This document shows positions 1 through 7,216 of a stretch of 8,032 bases of DNA, piece by piece. The position numbers were made by a program, and so were the translations under genes. The DNA is taken from assembly GCA_964390795.1 (NCBI GenBank), contig CAYMLQ010000285.1, forward strand, positions 1 through 8,032, written 5' to 3'. Source of the stretch: CAYMLQ01 sp964390795 (lineage in GTDB: Bacteria > Verrucomicrobiota > Kiritimatiellia > RFP12 > UBA1067). Numbering within the stretch: the first letter of the stretch is position 1; each line of letters starts with the position of its first letter. The notes under the pieces are model-generated. The model made no database searches and was not told the origin of the DNA. It worked only from the letters and a program-made list of their open reading frames with translations.

Positions 1-2620
1 GCGGCGTGGCCGACGTCTTCTGCGGCACCACGCCCACGCGCTGCTCGTGGCAGCCATTGCACATCAGCGTTTCGCCCGGCGCGGTGTAGGTGGCGCTGCG
101 CATGCCCTGGATCGCGAGGCCCTTCTCGTCAATGGCGTGGAACAGGATCGGCACGTTCACCGGGACCTCGAAGAGCGCACTACCGTCTTCCTCCACCGGC
201 ACCGTGCCGAGGCACTGCCTGCCGCCCTTCTGGTCGCCCAGCCCGATGCGCGGCTGGTTCACGATCGGCGCCACTTTCGGCAGCACCTGCCAAATGCGCA
301 AGGCCTTGACCTTCGTGCCCGCGGGCATGGGATAGCGGGCGTTGTAGACGTTCACGACGCCGACGCGCGCGGTCTTGGGCAGCTGCGCCGCATCGATCTT
401 CTCGGGCTTCTCGCCGTCGGGCTGCCGAGGCCGCCCGACCAGCGTCTGATGCGCGTGCACCGGCGGCTTCGCCCGCGCCTGCACCGGGATGGGCGAGAGG
501 CACGAAATGTCGGGGTGCGTGTAGAGCACCTCCTTGTTGCCGAACGCGTCGACCAGCGCCAGCGAGTACCGCCGCGCCTTCCAGTCGATGTAGCCGTACT
601 GCGCGTTGGCCAAAGGATCATAGACGCAGAGCGTGTACTTCTCGCTGAGCGGCCACGGGGTGGCATAGGCGCCGGACGCCTTATCGCACTTGAGCGGCGA
701 CTCGGCCTCCGGCAACACCTGGTCCGGCGTAAAGCGGCGGACCTGCGACATCTCGTGATCATCCGACACCGACGGATCGATGACGATCAGCGAGCCGCGC
801 GTCTGCGTGTGGTGGCCGCCCGCCACCGCCATGTACTTGCCGCTGTTCGGGATCGAGCGCCCGTCGCCGATCAGGTGCGGCGCGGTCCGTTCCGAGCGGT
901 GCTCGTTGCCGTTCAGCTCGCGCGCGTCGCGACCGTCCGGCGTGGTCAACCAGAGGTGGTGCGCCTGGTTGAAGCCGCGGTCCACGTAGTCCCAGCGGGT
1001 GTAGACCAGCATGCCGTTGTTGTCCACGCTCGGCTGCCACTCGTTGGTTTCGTGCGAGCTGAGCCGCTCGATGTCTGTGCCGTCCTCGAACATCGAGAAG
1101 AGCGTGTAGTTCGGCACCGGGCGCGGGTGGCAGCGGCCGAAGCCGCGCCGCCGCTCGGAGATGAACGCGATGCGCCCGCTCGGCAGCCAGCAGGGGTCGA
1201 GGTCGTTCAGCGGTCCGTCTGTGAGCTGAACCAAGCCCGAACCGTCGGCGTTGCAGCGGAAGATGTGGAACGTGCTCTCTTCTGTCCACGCGCGGTACGC
1301 CCACGCGCCGTCGGTGTAGCAGAACACGATCTGCTTGCCGTCATACGAGACGTCCGGAGCGAGGTAGCCGCCGTTGCCGAGTTTCTGTCCTTTGCGCAGC
1401 CCCGATTCCACCACCGACTTGTCGAGCAGATTGCGCACGGCCGGCTGATCCGAGAAGGGCTTTTCGAGAACATATAGGCCGTTGCCCTGCGTCGTGCCTT
1501 TAAGCGTCGCGTGAAAGCCGAAATACTGATCCGCCATGTGCGTGCCGAAGTTCAGCTCCTCGGGCGGCAGCGCCTCGCGCGTGATGAAGGCGAGCCGGTC
1601 AATCCCTTTGAGCAGCGGGTTCGCGAATGCGATCTTTCGCCGCAGCTCGCACAGCTTCAGATAGAGGTCGGCCCGCGCCACGCCGTCCGCCACCGGCGTC
1701 TTCTGCACGGCATCCTCAAGCGCGACCAGCGCCTTACCCTCTTTCTTCAGGCCCGCCGAAGGTGCGAGATCCGCCCACAAGGCCCGTGTGCGGCGCGCCA
1801 CGATGTCGGCGGGATCGCGGTCCGAGGCCAGCACGTTCGCGCTCGCCTGGCACGCCTGGCTCTCCCGCGCGTCGCGCGCGACGCAGCCCTCCTGTACCCG
1901 CGTCTCGAGGAGCAGGCTCTTCCACAGGCCCTCGTAATCGCGGGCCAGCGCCGCGTCACAGCGGCCTTTGATCGCGGCAATCAGCGTACGCGTCTCCAGC
2001 GGCAGCACCTGCGGCAAGTCCAGCAGCGCCGTGACGCCTTTGCTGGGCAGCCCAGCCAGCACGACAAACTGAGCGGAAGCCTTCGCGCCTTGCGGATGCG
2101 TCGCAGTGACCTCGTCCATCATGCCCTTGGCGACCAGACGCTTGGCGCCCAGCGGCACTTTTACAACGAGCAGCGACGCCGCATGCACGCCGAAACCCTT
2201 CGCGAAATCCTTGCCGCCACAGGACAGGCCCGTGTCGAGAACCGAGCGGTCCTTGCGCGGCTGAGTCCTGTAAAACTCCGTGCAGCGCCACTGGTCTCCG
2301 CCGAACGTCCAGGCAAACTCCCACGGCAGATCGGACACGTAGAGGGCGGCGCCATCCCCTTCGAAGCGCGCCTCCAGCCAGTCAGCATAATCGCACGTCG
2401 AGGCATCCCCGCCGGTCCACGTCACGAGCGCCACTTCACTGAGGCCCGACACATCCGCCTGAATTTCAGCCGTCTTCGGCTCTTTCCCCACATAAACCGT
2501 CGGGCTCAGATAACGCACCGCGCCAGCGGCCGAACGCTCCATCAGCTCTTGTTGGGTGAGCGCCCCCTGCACGAAGGACCCCATGACAACCATCGGCACC
2601 GCAAACCAAACTCCGCGCAT
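1..2620 (-). CDS. HzsA-like (hydrazine synthase alpha-related) haem/beta-propeller protein with N-terminal NPCBM-like module, partial
   Basis: The frame is open from ATG 2620 to the left edge (873 residues, no stop), so the C-terminus is missing. The N-terminus MRGVWFAVPMVVMGSFVQGA looks like a short signal peptide. Residues about 30-190 resemble an NPCBM carbohydrate-binding module: an aromatic-rich sandwich followed by DTGLSCGGKDFAKGFGVHAA (D129 to A148, with H146). A helical stretch of about 190-330 follows. From about 390 come PD40/WD40-like beta-propeller repeats (LTDG at 466-469, then SGRIAFISER) and a GKYMAVAGGHH segment (H603, H604), which is typical of HzsA-related proteins. At 854-858 is CNGCH, a CxxCH covalent haem c site (bases 61-47). 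Relatives in PVC bacteria are long exported proteins of unknown substrate, and hydrazine synthesis is not implied. In-frame ATGs at 2632 and 2641 are alternative starts. I chose 2620 because GGGGGA lies 4 bases upstream and the signal peptide is cleaner; this is not decisive. The family is fairly sure; the function is unknown. Confidence 0.8.
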   Translation of the reverse strand, partial: MRGVWFAVPMVVMGSFVQGALTQQELMERSAAGAVRYLSPTVYVGKEPKTAEIQADVSGLSEVALVTWTGGDASTCDYADWLEARFEGDGAALYVSDLPWEFAWTFGGDQWRCTEFYRTQPRKDRSVLDTGLSCGGKDFAKGFGVHAASLLVVKVPLGAKRLVAKGMMDEVTATHPQGAKASAQFVVLAGLPSKGVTALLDLPQVLPLETRTLIAAIKGRCDAALARDYEGLWKSLLLETRVQEGCVARDARESQACQASANVLASDRDPADIVARRTRALWADLAPSAGLKKEGKALVALEDAVQKTPVADGVARADLYLKLCELRRKIAFANPLLKGIDRLAFITREALPPEELNFGTHMADQYFGFHATLKGTTQGNGLYVLEKPFSDQPAVRNLLDKSVVESGLRKGQKLGNGGYLAPDVSYDGKQIVFCYTDGAWAYRAWTEESTFHIFRCNADGSGLVQLTDGPLNDLDPCWLPSGRIAFISERRRGFGRCHPRPVPNYTLFSMFEDGTDIERLSSHETNEWQPSVDNNGMLVYTRWDYVDRGFNQAHHLWLTTPDGRDARELNGNEHRSERTAPHLIGDGRSIPNSGKYMAVAGGHHTQTRGSLIVIDPSVSDDHEMSQVRRFTPDQVLPEAESPLKCDKASGAYATPWPLSEKYTLCVYDPLANAQYGYIDWKARRYSLALVDAFGNKEVLYTHPDISCLSPIPVQARAKPPVHAHQTLVGRPRQPDGEKPEKIDAAQLPKTARVGVVNVYNARYPMPAGTKVKALRIWQVLPKVAPIVNQPRIGLGDQKGGRQCLGTVPVEEDGSALFEVPVNVPILFHAIDEKGLAIQGMRSATYTAPGETLMCNGCHEQRVGVVPQKTSATP
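47..61 (-). other. CxxCH haem c attachment motif (CNGCH)
   Basis: Codons TGC AAT GGC TGC CAC read from base 61 to 47 in the frame of the HzsA-like gene, residues 854-858. CxxCH is the standard covalent haem c motif, and it sits after the beta-propeller, where HzsA-related proteins carry their C-terminal cytochrome part. It implies export to the periplasm and a cytochrome c maturation system elsewhere in the genome. Confidence 0.8.
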
Positions 2621-2671
2621 AACGTCCCCCATTCCCTTCATTTCCACATACGATCAGAATGTCACCAGAAG

Positions 2672-2698
2672 ATTATCACGCCGTCCCCTGTATCGCAA
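2672..2698 (-). promoter_or_regulatory. Weak candidate promoter for the HzsA-like gene
   Basis: On the minus strand, TTGCGA (2698-2693) and GATAAT (2677-2672) are separated by 15 bases. They resemble -35 and -10 boxes but the spacing is short. The site lies 52 bases or more upstream of the HzsA-like ATG, in sequence that does not look like real protein. A perfect 12-base palindrome adjoins the -35 element. This is a guess from pattern only, and sigma factor preferences of the host are unknown. Confidence 0.2.
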
Positions 2699-2709
2699 GG
2701 GCATGCCCT
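2698..2709. repeat. 12-base perfect palindrome AGGGCATGCCCT
   Basis: The sequence equals its own reverse complement. It has no loop and no T-run beside it, so it is not a terminator. Its position overlapping the outer edge of the candidate -35 box would suit an operator, but a chance palindrome in GC-rich DNA is also possible. Confidence 0.3.
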
Positions 2710-2985
2710 GATCAAGCAGCACTTCAACTTTTGACTGCTCCATTTGCAATCAGGCGCGATATCAGGCGCATGGCGCGTCCGGAGGCCGCGCGCCACCCCT
2801 GAAAGAAGCGCCGCACAAGGTGGCACGCGACCGGGCGCGGATGCGAACGGGAACGAGTCTTTGGGCTGGAGCGCCCCCGCCGCCAGAATCTTAAAGGGCT
2901 GCACCAGCTTCCAGAGCCCCTCGTACAGAAAATGCCAGCCGATCAGCATCCTCAGAACAGTCATCACCAACTTACTTTTCATTCC

Positions 2986-4185
2986 TTATCCTCTGTACTG
3001 CGGGATCTTGAGGGTCTCCCCTCCCTTCACCGCCGACTGGTGGGCGACAATGCCCGCCACCGTGGTGTTGAGCGCGCACGCCACGTCGCAGACTGGCTGC
3101 CGCTTGAGCAGAATCGCGCTGATAAAGTCGTCCGTAAGATACCCGTGCGACCCGCCGTGCCCGCCCGCCTGCATCTTGGGCGGCAGTTGCGGCTTCGCCT
3201 GGCTGACCTTGGACACATCGGCCAGCCCCTCATAGCGCGCCTCGTAGCTGCCTTTCTGACCGTATACGCGGCCTTTTTCGCCATGCGCGCCGGGCATGTC
3301 CCAGCTCACGGCCATCCGAGCCATGCCGCCTTCGCTGGTGCGGAATAGCGCGACCTCTGTGGCGAACGGATTCTTGTAGCGGTTATTACCCGGCTGGAAG
3401 TCGGCCAGCAGGCTCGGCATGGCGAGGCAGGAGACCTCGGTGAACGAGCCGCCTGTGACGCAGGTATAGAACGCGTTGGAGTGAGTCGGATAGTACTGCG
3501 GCGGCAGCCCCACGCGCCAGTCCTTGTACGAGCCGATGTGCTTGTCCATGTAGTGATAGTACTCGCCCTCGGTGAAGATCAGCTTTCCGAAGCCGCCCGC
3601 CTTATAGATCTCGCGCATGGCATATCCCTCTGCGCGGAACGCGGAGGTCTCGAAGAGCGCATAAACCAGCCCCGTCTGCCTCACGGTCGCAAGCAGCTCG
3701 TCGGCCAACCCGAGCTGCTCCTCGCCGAAGACCGCGGGAACCGCCGAGGCCACGTGGAGACCGCGCTTCATTCCCTTGATGCAGAGTTCGACGTGACTCG
3801 GCGCGTCGGTCGCGATGTAGACCGCCTCGATCTCCCTGTCCTTCTCCAGCATCTCCTCGCACGAGGCGTAGGTCTTCTTCGCGCCCGTCACCTTGGCCAG
3901 CTCCGCGCAGCGGTCGGCGAACAGGTCCGTTGCCGCCACCACCTCCACGTTCGGATGATCTTGAAACCCGAACTGGCCGCCGAACTTGCACACGCCGTAA
4001 CCGGCGATCCCAACCTTGATCTTGCGATCAGAGACCGGCTGCCAGACCGCGCTCCGGACGTTACCCGCATTCGTCTCGTCGAAACCCGCAATCGGCTTTT
4101 CAGCGGCCTTTGCCCCCAGCGCCGCGACACCCGCACCGAGCAACGCCTGACTCACAAACTCTCGCCTCGAAAATGAAAACGCCAT
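2986..4185 (-). CDS. Tat-exported Gfo/Idh/MocA family protein, GH109-like
   Basis: This is a 399-residue protein. The N-terminus MAFSFSRREFVSQALLGAGVAALGAKA is a twin-arginine signal (SRREF at 6-10), so the protein is folded with its cofactor before export. A Rossmann segment follows at 57-87 (KVGIAGYGVCKFGG, ending VVAATD). The usual catalytic EKP motif is replaced by AVP (148-150). Downstream are YPTH (232-235) and GGHGGSHGYL (341-350), which recall the YPTH and HGG motifs of GH109, a family of NAD-dependent alpha-N-acetylgalactosaminidases with the same fold. Oxidoreductase or glycosidase chemistry are both possible; the sugar is unknown. A GTG start at 4212 would add nine residues ahead of the Tat signal. 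I prefer ATG 4185 because AAGGAG lies five bases upstream and the signal peptide then has normal length. It sits 53 bases after the large glycosidase gene and is nearly contiguous with the DoxX start. Confidence 0.85.
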   Translation of the reverse strand: MAFSFSRREFVSQALLGAGVAALGAKAAEKPIAGFDETNAGNVRSAVWQPVSDRKIKVGIAGYGVCKFGGQFGFQDHPNVEVVAATDLFADRCAELAKVTGAKKTYASCEEMLEKDREIEAVYIATDAPSHVELCIKGMKRGLHVASAVPAVFGEEQLGLADELLATVRQTGLVYALFETSAFRAEGYAMREIYKAGGFGKLIFTEGEYYHYMDKHIGSYKDWRVGLPPQYYPTHSNAFYTCVTGGSFTEVSCLAMPSLLADFQPGNNRYKNPFATEVALFRTSEGGMARMAVSWDMPGAHGEKGRVYGQKGSYEARYEGLADVSKVSQAKPQLPPKMQAGGHGGSHGYLTDDFISAILLKRQPVCDVACALNTTVAGIVAHQSAVKGGETLKIPQYRG

Positions 4186-4190
4186 TTGGA

Positions 4191-4196
4191 CTCCTT
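4191..4196 (-). promoter_or_regulatory. Shine-Dalgarno AAGGAG deciding the Gfo/Idh start
   Basis: AAGGAG reads on the minus strand five bases before ATG 4185. It favours this start over the in-frame GTG at 4212 (which has a weaker GGGGGA upstream), and the resulting N-terminus places the twin-arginine motif at residues 7-8. Confidence 0.6.
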
Positions 4197-4238
4197 CCCT
4201 TATCTTGGCCACGCTGTCCCCCTGTGTCCGCTCGGCTG

Positions 4239-6029
4239 CTATTTAGACCCCTTCTCGGGCTCGACCAACATGTATTTCGTTGGCTGGATCGCCTTGCCTT
4301 TGTACGTGAACGTTTCCTTGCGGTAGTTGGAGATGATTTCCGAACCGCTCGAATACCGTGTCCGATAGACTTCCTTGTCAACGGCCTCGTGCCGGTCCAT
4401 GAACTCGGTCTGCAGATGCGACAGCGCGCTGAACTCGTCGTAGCCCTCTTTGATCTTGGCGACGCTGGCCGTCAACGCGGCGGCGTCCGCACAGGTCAGG
4501 TCCTCTTTGCCCATCCACGCGTCGTTGTTGTCGCGATAGTTCGAATAGAAATAGAAAAATGGCCGGCCGCCGAATTCGATGAGCATGAGCCGCGTCACGT
4601 CGTCCTTGATCGTGTAGTTACAGGTCGGAGGGAAGGGATTGCTGAGGATGATCCCGTGGTACACCAGTTGCCAGAAGGGCACGAAGCGATCCACCAGCGG
4701 ATGCGGCTTGGGCGGCACGATCGAGGCGTACAGGGCGTAGTCCAGTTGGCCGCAGCAGAAGTCGTGGCCGCCCTCGGAGGCGCTGCCGCCGAGCACAGCC
4801 TGGGCCTCGCCCATGATCCTGCCGACCCACATCGCGCCCTGGTCCGGATTCAGCGGGTGGCGCGGGTCGTAGCAGGCGCGCGGCTGAACCACGGTCAGCA
4901 CATCGTTATAGTGGAGGCCCCGAAAACCGAGGTCTGCAATGGCCCGAAGCTCCTTCTGCGCGAACCGCTCGAAGGCCCGCTGCGGACAGATGTCGTACAT
5001 CCGGCCGCCACTGTAGACGCTGTGCGTCGAGAGCGAGCCGTCCGGCTTCTTGATGATATACTCGGCGTCCCACGTGTCGGCGATCATGTAGGCGTCGTAG
5101 CTGTTGTTATGGCAGACGATCTGGAAACCCATGGACTGAGCCTTCTTGATGAGCGCCCGCAGTTTGGCCTCGCCACCCAGTTGCTCTTCAACCGGAAAGA
5201 GTTCCGGGAAGCGGCCGTCGTGGCCCTTCTGATTCCAGCCGACCAGGCAGATCTCGGCACGTTCGATGCCTTGCCGCTTGAGTTCGTCCAGAATGTCACC
5301 CACCCGGTCGAAAGTGACGGCCACCTTCATGGGCGGCTCGTTGGCGCGCGTCTGCTGCTCCACGGGCGTGGGCATGGGCTTCCAGCCCTGACGGATCCGA
5401 AGCGCTAGGCTTCGCGCGGCGTAGGCGAGTTCGGGGCGGGTCTTCATCCGCTCCTTGAGGGGCACGCACGCCTTGCGGCCCAGCTGAATGTTCCGATAGA
5501 CCTGAGCCATGCCGGAGTAGTCGGCGCGCTCTCCTGTCAGCAGGTGATACTCGACTGCGATGTCACCGTGCGCGGCCCGGCCCGCCAGCTCGAAGCGCGG
5601 CGCGATCGTGTAGACGCCTCCCTTGGCGCGCGTCACGAGCGTGAACGCGTAGGGCATGCCGGTCACGATGGCTACAAAGGTCGCGCGCGGGTTCTTCATG
5701 CCGAAAATCGGCATCGGCATGTAGTTCCGCGCAGTCCGCTCGCCGTTCTGTTCGCGGAAGGTGCCGAGTTCGCCGTTGGGCATCACGAAATAGCCCTCCT
5801 CACCCGCCTTGGCAGAGGCAAAGTCGGGAAGGATCGACACGCTCTTGAGGCCCGCCGGAATCTCGTCCGCCTTCCAGCGGAAGGTCAGGACATCGCCCGC
5901 CTGGCTGAGCGCGTTGGTCCTCCGCTCCGTACGGCCATCCGTGTAAATGCACGTCACCTCGGCCGTCACGGCCGCAAGTTCAACAGCAGGTGCCAGCAGA
6001 GCCCCAAGCAGAAACAGCGAGCGAGTCAT
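4239..6029 (-). CDS. Secreted putative glycoside hydrolase, GH101/GH129-like (DUF5696 or DUF6259 type)
   Basis: The protein has 596 residues, with a signal peptide MTRSLFLLGALLAPAVELAA and a likely cleavage after VTA (21-23). Residues about 24-200 look like an N-terminal beta-sandwich that includes GYFVMPNGELGTF (79-91), similar to the PDGSGAL segment of DUF5696-type proteins. A TIM-barrel-like part follows: LVGWNQKGHDGRFPELFP (262-279), then GG plus an alpha helix and GFQIVCHNN (301-309), LHYND (372-376) and ASEGGHD (417-423). By analogy with GH101 and GH129, D376 could be the nucleophile and E419 the acid/base; that assignment is inference. GH101 and GH129 enzymes release alpha-GalNAc-linked units from O-glycans. 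The start has GGGAGG seven bases upstream (6042-6037). The gene follows the WbsX/GH99-like gene by 27 bases. That this is a carbohydrate-active barrel enzyme is fairly sure; the family and substrate are not. Confidence 0.7.
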   Translation of the reverse strand: MTRSLFLLGALLAPAVELAAVTAEVTCIYTDGRTERRTNALSQAGDVLTFRWKADEIPAGLKSVSILPDFASAKAGEEGYFVMPNGELGTFREQNGERTARNYMPMPIFGMKNPRATFVAIVTGMPYAFTLVTRAKGGVYTIAPRFELAGRAAHGDIAVEYHLLTGERADYSGMAQVYRNIQLGRKACVPLKERMKTRPELAYAARSLALRIRQGWKPMPTPVEQQTRANEPPMKVAVTFDRVGDILDELKRQGIERAEICLVGWNQKGHDGRFPELFPVEEQLGGEAKLRALIKKAQSMGFQIVCHNNSYDAYMIADTWDAEYIIKKPDGSLSTHSVYSGGRMYDICPQRAFERFAQKELRAIADLGFRGLHYNDVLTVVQPRACYDPRHPLNPDQGAMWVGRIMGEAQAVLGGSASEGGHDFCCGQLDYALYASIVPPKPHPLVDRFVPFWQLVYHGIILSNPFPPTCNYTIKDDVTRLMLIEFGGRPFFYFYSNYRDNNDAWMGKEDLTCADAAALTASVAKIKEGYDEFSALSHLQTEFMDRHEAVDKEVYRTRYSSGSEIISNYRKETFTYKGKAIQPTKYMLVEPEKGSK

Positions 6030-6056
6030 GTTTTCGCCTCCCGCGCCTTGCGCACA

Positions 6057-7178
6057 TCACTTGCCGAGCACGGCGCGTTTGACGGCCTTCAGCCAGGCCC
6101 CGTCGGGATCGTCCTTGCAAGGCACGATCCAGCCGCCTTCGCCGATCTCGTTCCACGCGTAAATCAGGCCCAATCGATCCTTGGTCGTCTGCTTCGGATT
6201 CGCGTCCATCCAGTCAGCCATGCGTTTAATATAGGCCTCGAACTCCTCCGGGGTGCCCCGCGCGAAGTGTTGTGAGATTCCCGATCCCTTGCCAAGCCCT
6301 TCCCCGTTCTTCGCCTCCCACGGGCGCCGGTCCCAGCCCTGGGTGGCCACCGGGATATAGGGCATGTCGGGACGGTCCGTGCGGTTCCACACGTCGACGT
6401 TCCAGTCGACCAGCAGCTTGTATGGATGGATCTCCTCCACATTGAGCCCCTTGCTCGGCTTCGTGTTGTACGCGGTACGTATCTGGAAGCCGTCTTCCCG
6501 GATGCCGCCGCCACAACCCGCGACCCAAACGCCGGGGAAGCCCGCCTTCTTGGCGGCCTCCTGAAGGTACGCCAGCCCGTCTTTGTCAGCGCCTTTCGGC
6601 GAGAAGATCATGATCACCGGCCTACCCTCGGAACGCAGGTAGCGGGGGTGTTTGAAATAGTTAGCAATCCAATAGTCCGTCGCTTGTTTCCAAGCGTCGA
6701 TCCCGACCATCTCGAAGCCGCCGTGGTTCGCGACCAGCAGACAGTACTCCATCCGGCTGTTGTTCTTCGCCTGCATGAACAGGCGCATCGGCAGGTGCTT
6801 CGGATCGTCTTCGATCTCCTTGACGTTGATCGGCTTCTTGTTGTCGTGCCAATACCAGCAGAACGAGAAATAGGCCAACCCGTTGTCCGCAGCGACGTTA
6901 ATTTGCCGCTCCATCAGTTCCGGCGTGTCGTCGCGCCAGCCCCACACCGGCGTGCGCCCCGCATACTCCGTCGCCAGCTTCTTGGTGAAGTGCGTCGGCA
7001 TGCCCTTGGCCCACGCGTTCGATACCGAGCCGTCATCGTAGGGGCATTTGCCCGACCACCCCGCAAAATAGTACGCGCCCAGCTTCATGCGTGGTTTTGG
7101 CCCGCCCTCGGCCGCACACGCGGCCCCACTGAAAAACAGCGCTGTCACTAACGACATGAACAGGATCGTCCTCGTCAT
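6057..7178 (-). CDS. Secreted WbsX / GH99-like glycosidase-fold protein
   Basis: The protein has 373 residues. A signal peptide (MTRTILFMSLVTALFFSGAACAA) has possible cleavage at 22-23; C21 lacks a good lipobox, so a lipoprotein is unlikely. GAYYFAGW (34-41), TPVWGWRDDTPELMERQI (76-93) and FSFCWYW (104-110) are hallmark segments of the Glyco_tran_WbsX / GH99-like family, and AWNEIGEGGWIVP (341-353) is its C-terminal signature. E344 and E347 fall in the same E-x-x-E spacing as the catalytic pair of GH99 endo-alpha-mannosidases. The retained pair plus the export signal argue for hydrolysis outside the cytoplasm rather than the glycosyltransferase role the family name suggests. The start has a strong AGGAGG (7190-7185) six bases upstream. 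It lies 38 bases after the SGNH gene and 27 before the large glycosidase, consistent with one operon. Confidence 0.85.
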   Translation of the reverse strand: MTRTILFMSLVTALFFSGAACAAEGGPKPRMKLGAYYFAGWSGKCPYDDGSVSNAWAKGMPTHFTKKLATEYAGRTPVWGWRDDTPELMERQINVAADNGLAYFSFCWYWHDNKKPINVKEIEDDPKHLPMRLFMQAKNNSRMEYCLLVANHGGFEMVGIDAWKQATDYWIANYFKHPRYLRSEGRPVIMIFSPKGADKDGLAYLQEAAKKAGFPGVWVAGCGGGIREDGFQIRTAYNTKPSKGLNVEEIHPYKLLVDWNVDVWNRTDRPDMPYIPVATQGWDRRPWEAKNGEGLGKGSGISQHFARGTPEEFEAYIKRMADWMDANPKQTTKDRLGLIYAWNEIGEGGWIVPCKDDPDGAWLKAVKRAVLGK

Positions 7179-7216
7179 ATATTCCCTCCTACAGCCATGC
7201 AGCCAACTGCCACTGC

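Larger units (their letters stand above)
2662..2982 (-). pseudogene. Truncated DoxX-type membrane protein (first helix only)
   Basis: The first 30 residues (LRMLIGWHFLYEGLWKLVQP at 10-29) match the opening helix of DoxX/DoxD-type membrane proteins, which normally have about four transmembrane helices over 120 residues or more. After about residue 33 the reading turns into proline-, arginine- and cysteine-rich sequence with no hydrophobic segment, and ends at residue 106. The other two minus-strand frames of 2656-2890 show no continuation of a DoxX fold. The start is intact: the Shine-Dalgarno AGAGGA (2994-2989) lies in the last codons of the upstream oxidoreductase gene, and only three bases separate its TAA from this ATG, so translation is probably coupled. 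I read this as a gene cut by deletion or insertion, or a frameshift plus deletion. A genuine short protein with one membrane helix cannot be excluded. Confidence 0.6.

Noticed and set aside
1..2620. True hydrazine synthase and anammox metabolism
   Set aside because: Only an alpha-like protein is present, fused to a carbohydrate-binding-like module and beside glycosidases; no beta or gamma subunit or hydrazine dehydrogenase is in view.
47..2734. Two long plus-strand open frames (47-1477 and 1511-2734)
   Set aside because: They are codon-aligned antisense to the HzsA-like gene, rich in Arg, Val, Leu and His as expected for the reverse of GC-rich coding DNA, and show no recognisable domain.
4186..4238. 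Spacer between the large glycosidase and the Gfo/Idh gene as a promoter or terminator site
   Set aside because: No stem-loop with a T-run and no -35/-10 pair are seen; only the Shine-Dalgarno is recognisable, so read-through transcription is assumed.
4110..5408. Plus-strand open frame of 432 codons opposite the large glycosidase
   Set aside because: Composition is that of an antisense shadow (many Val, Arg, His, Asp), it begins inside the Gfo/Idh gene, and the minus-strand frame has a signal peptide, domain motifs and a good Shine-Dalgarno.
7175..7198. Tiny 7-codon minus-strand ORF whose TGA overlaps the ATG of the WbsX-like gene (ATGA)
   Set aside because: It contains the AGGAGG ribosome binding site itself and has no Shine-Dalgarno of its own, so it is most likely a chance reading.
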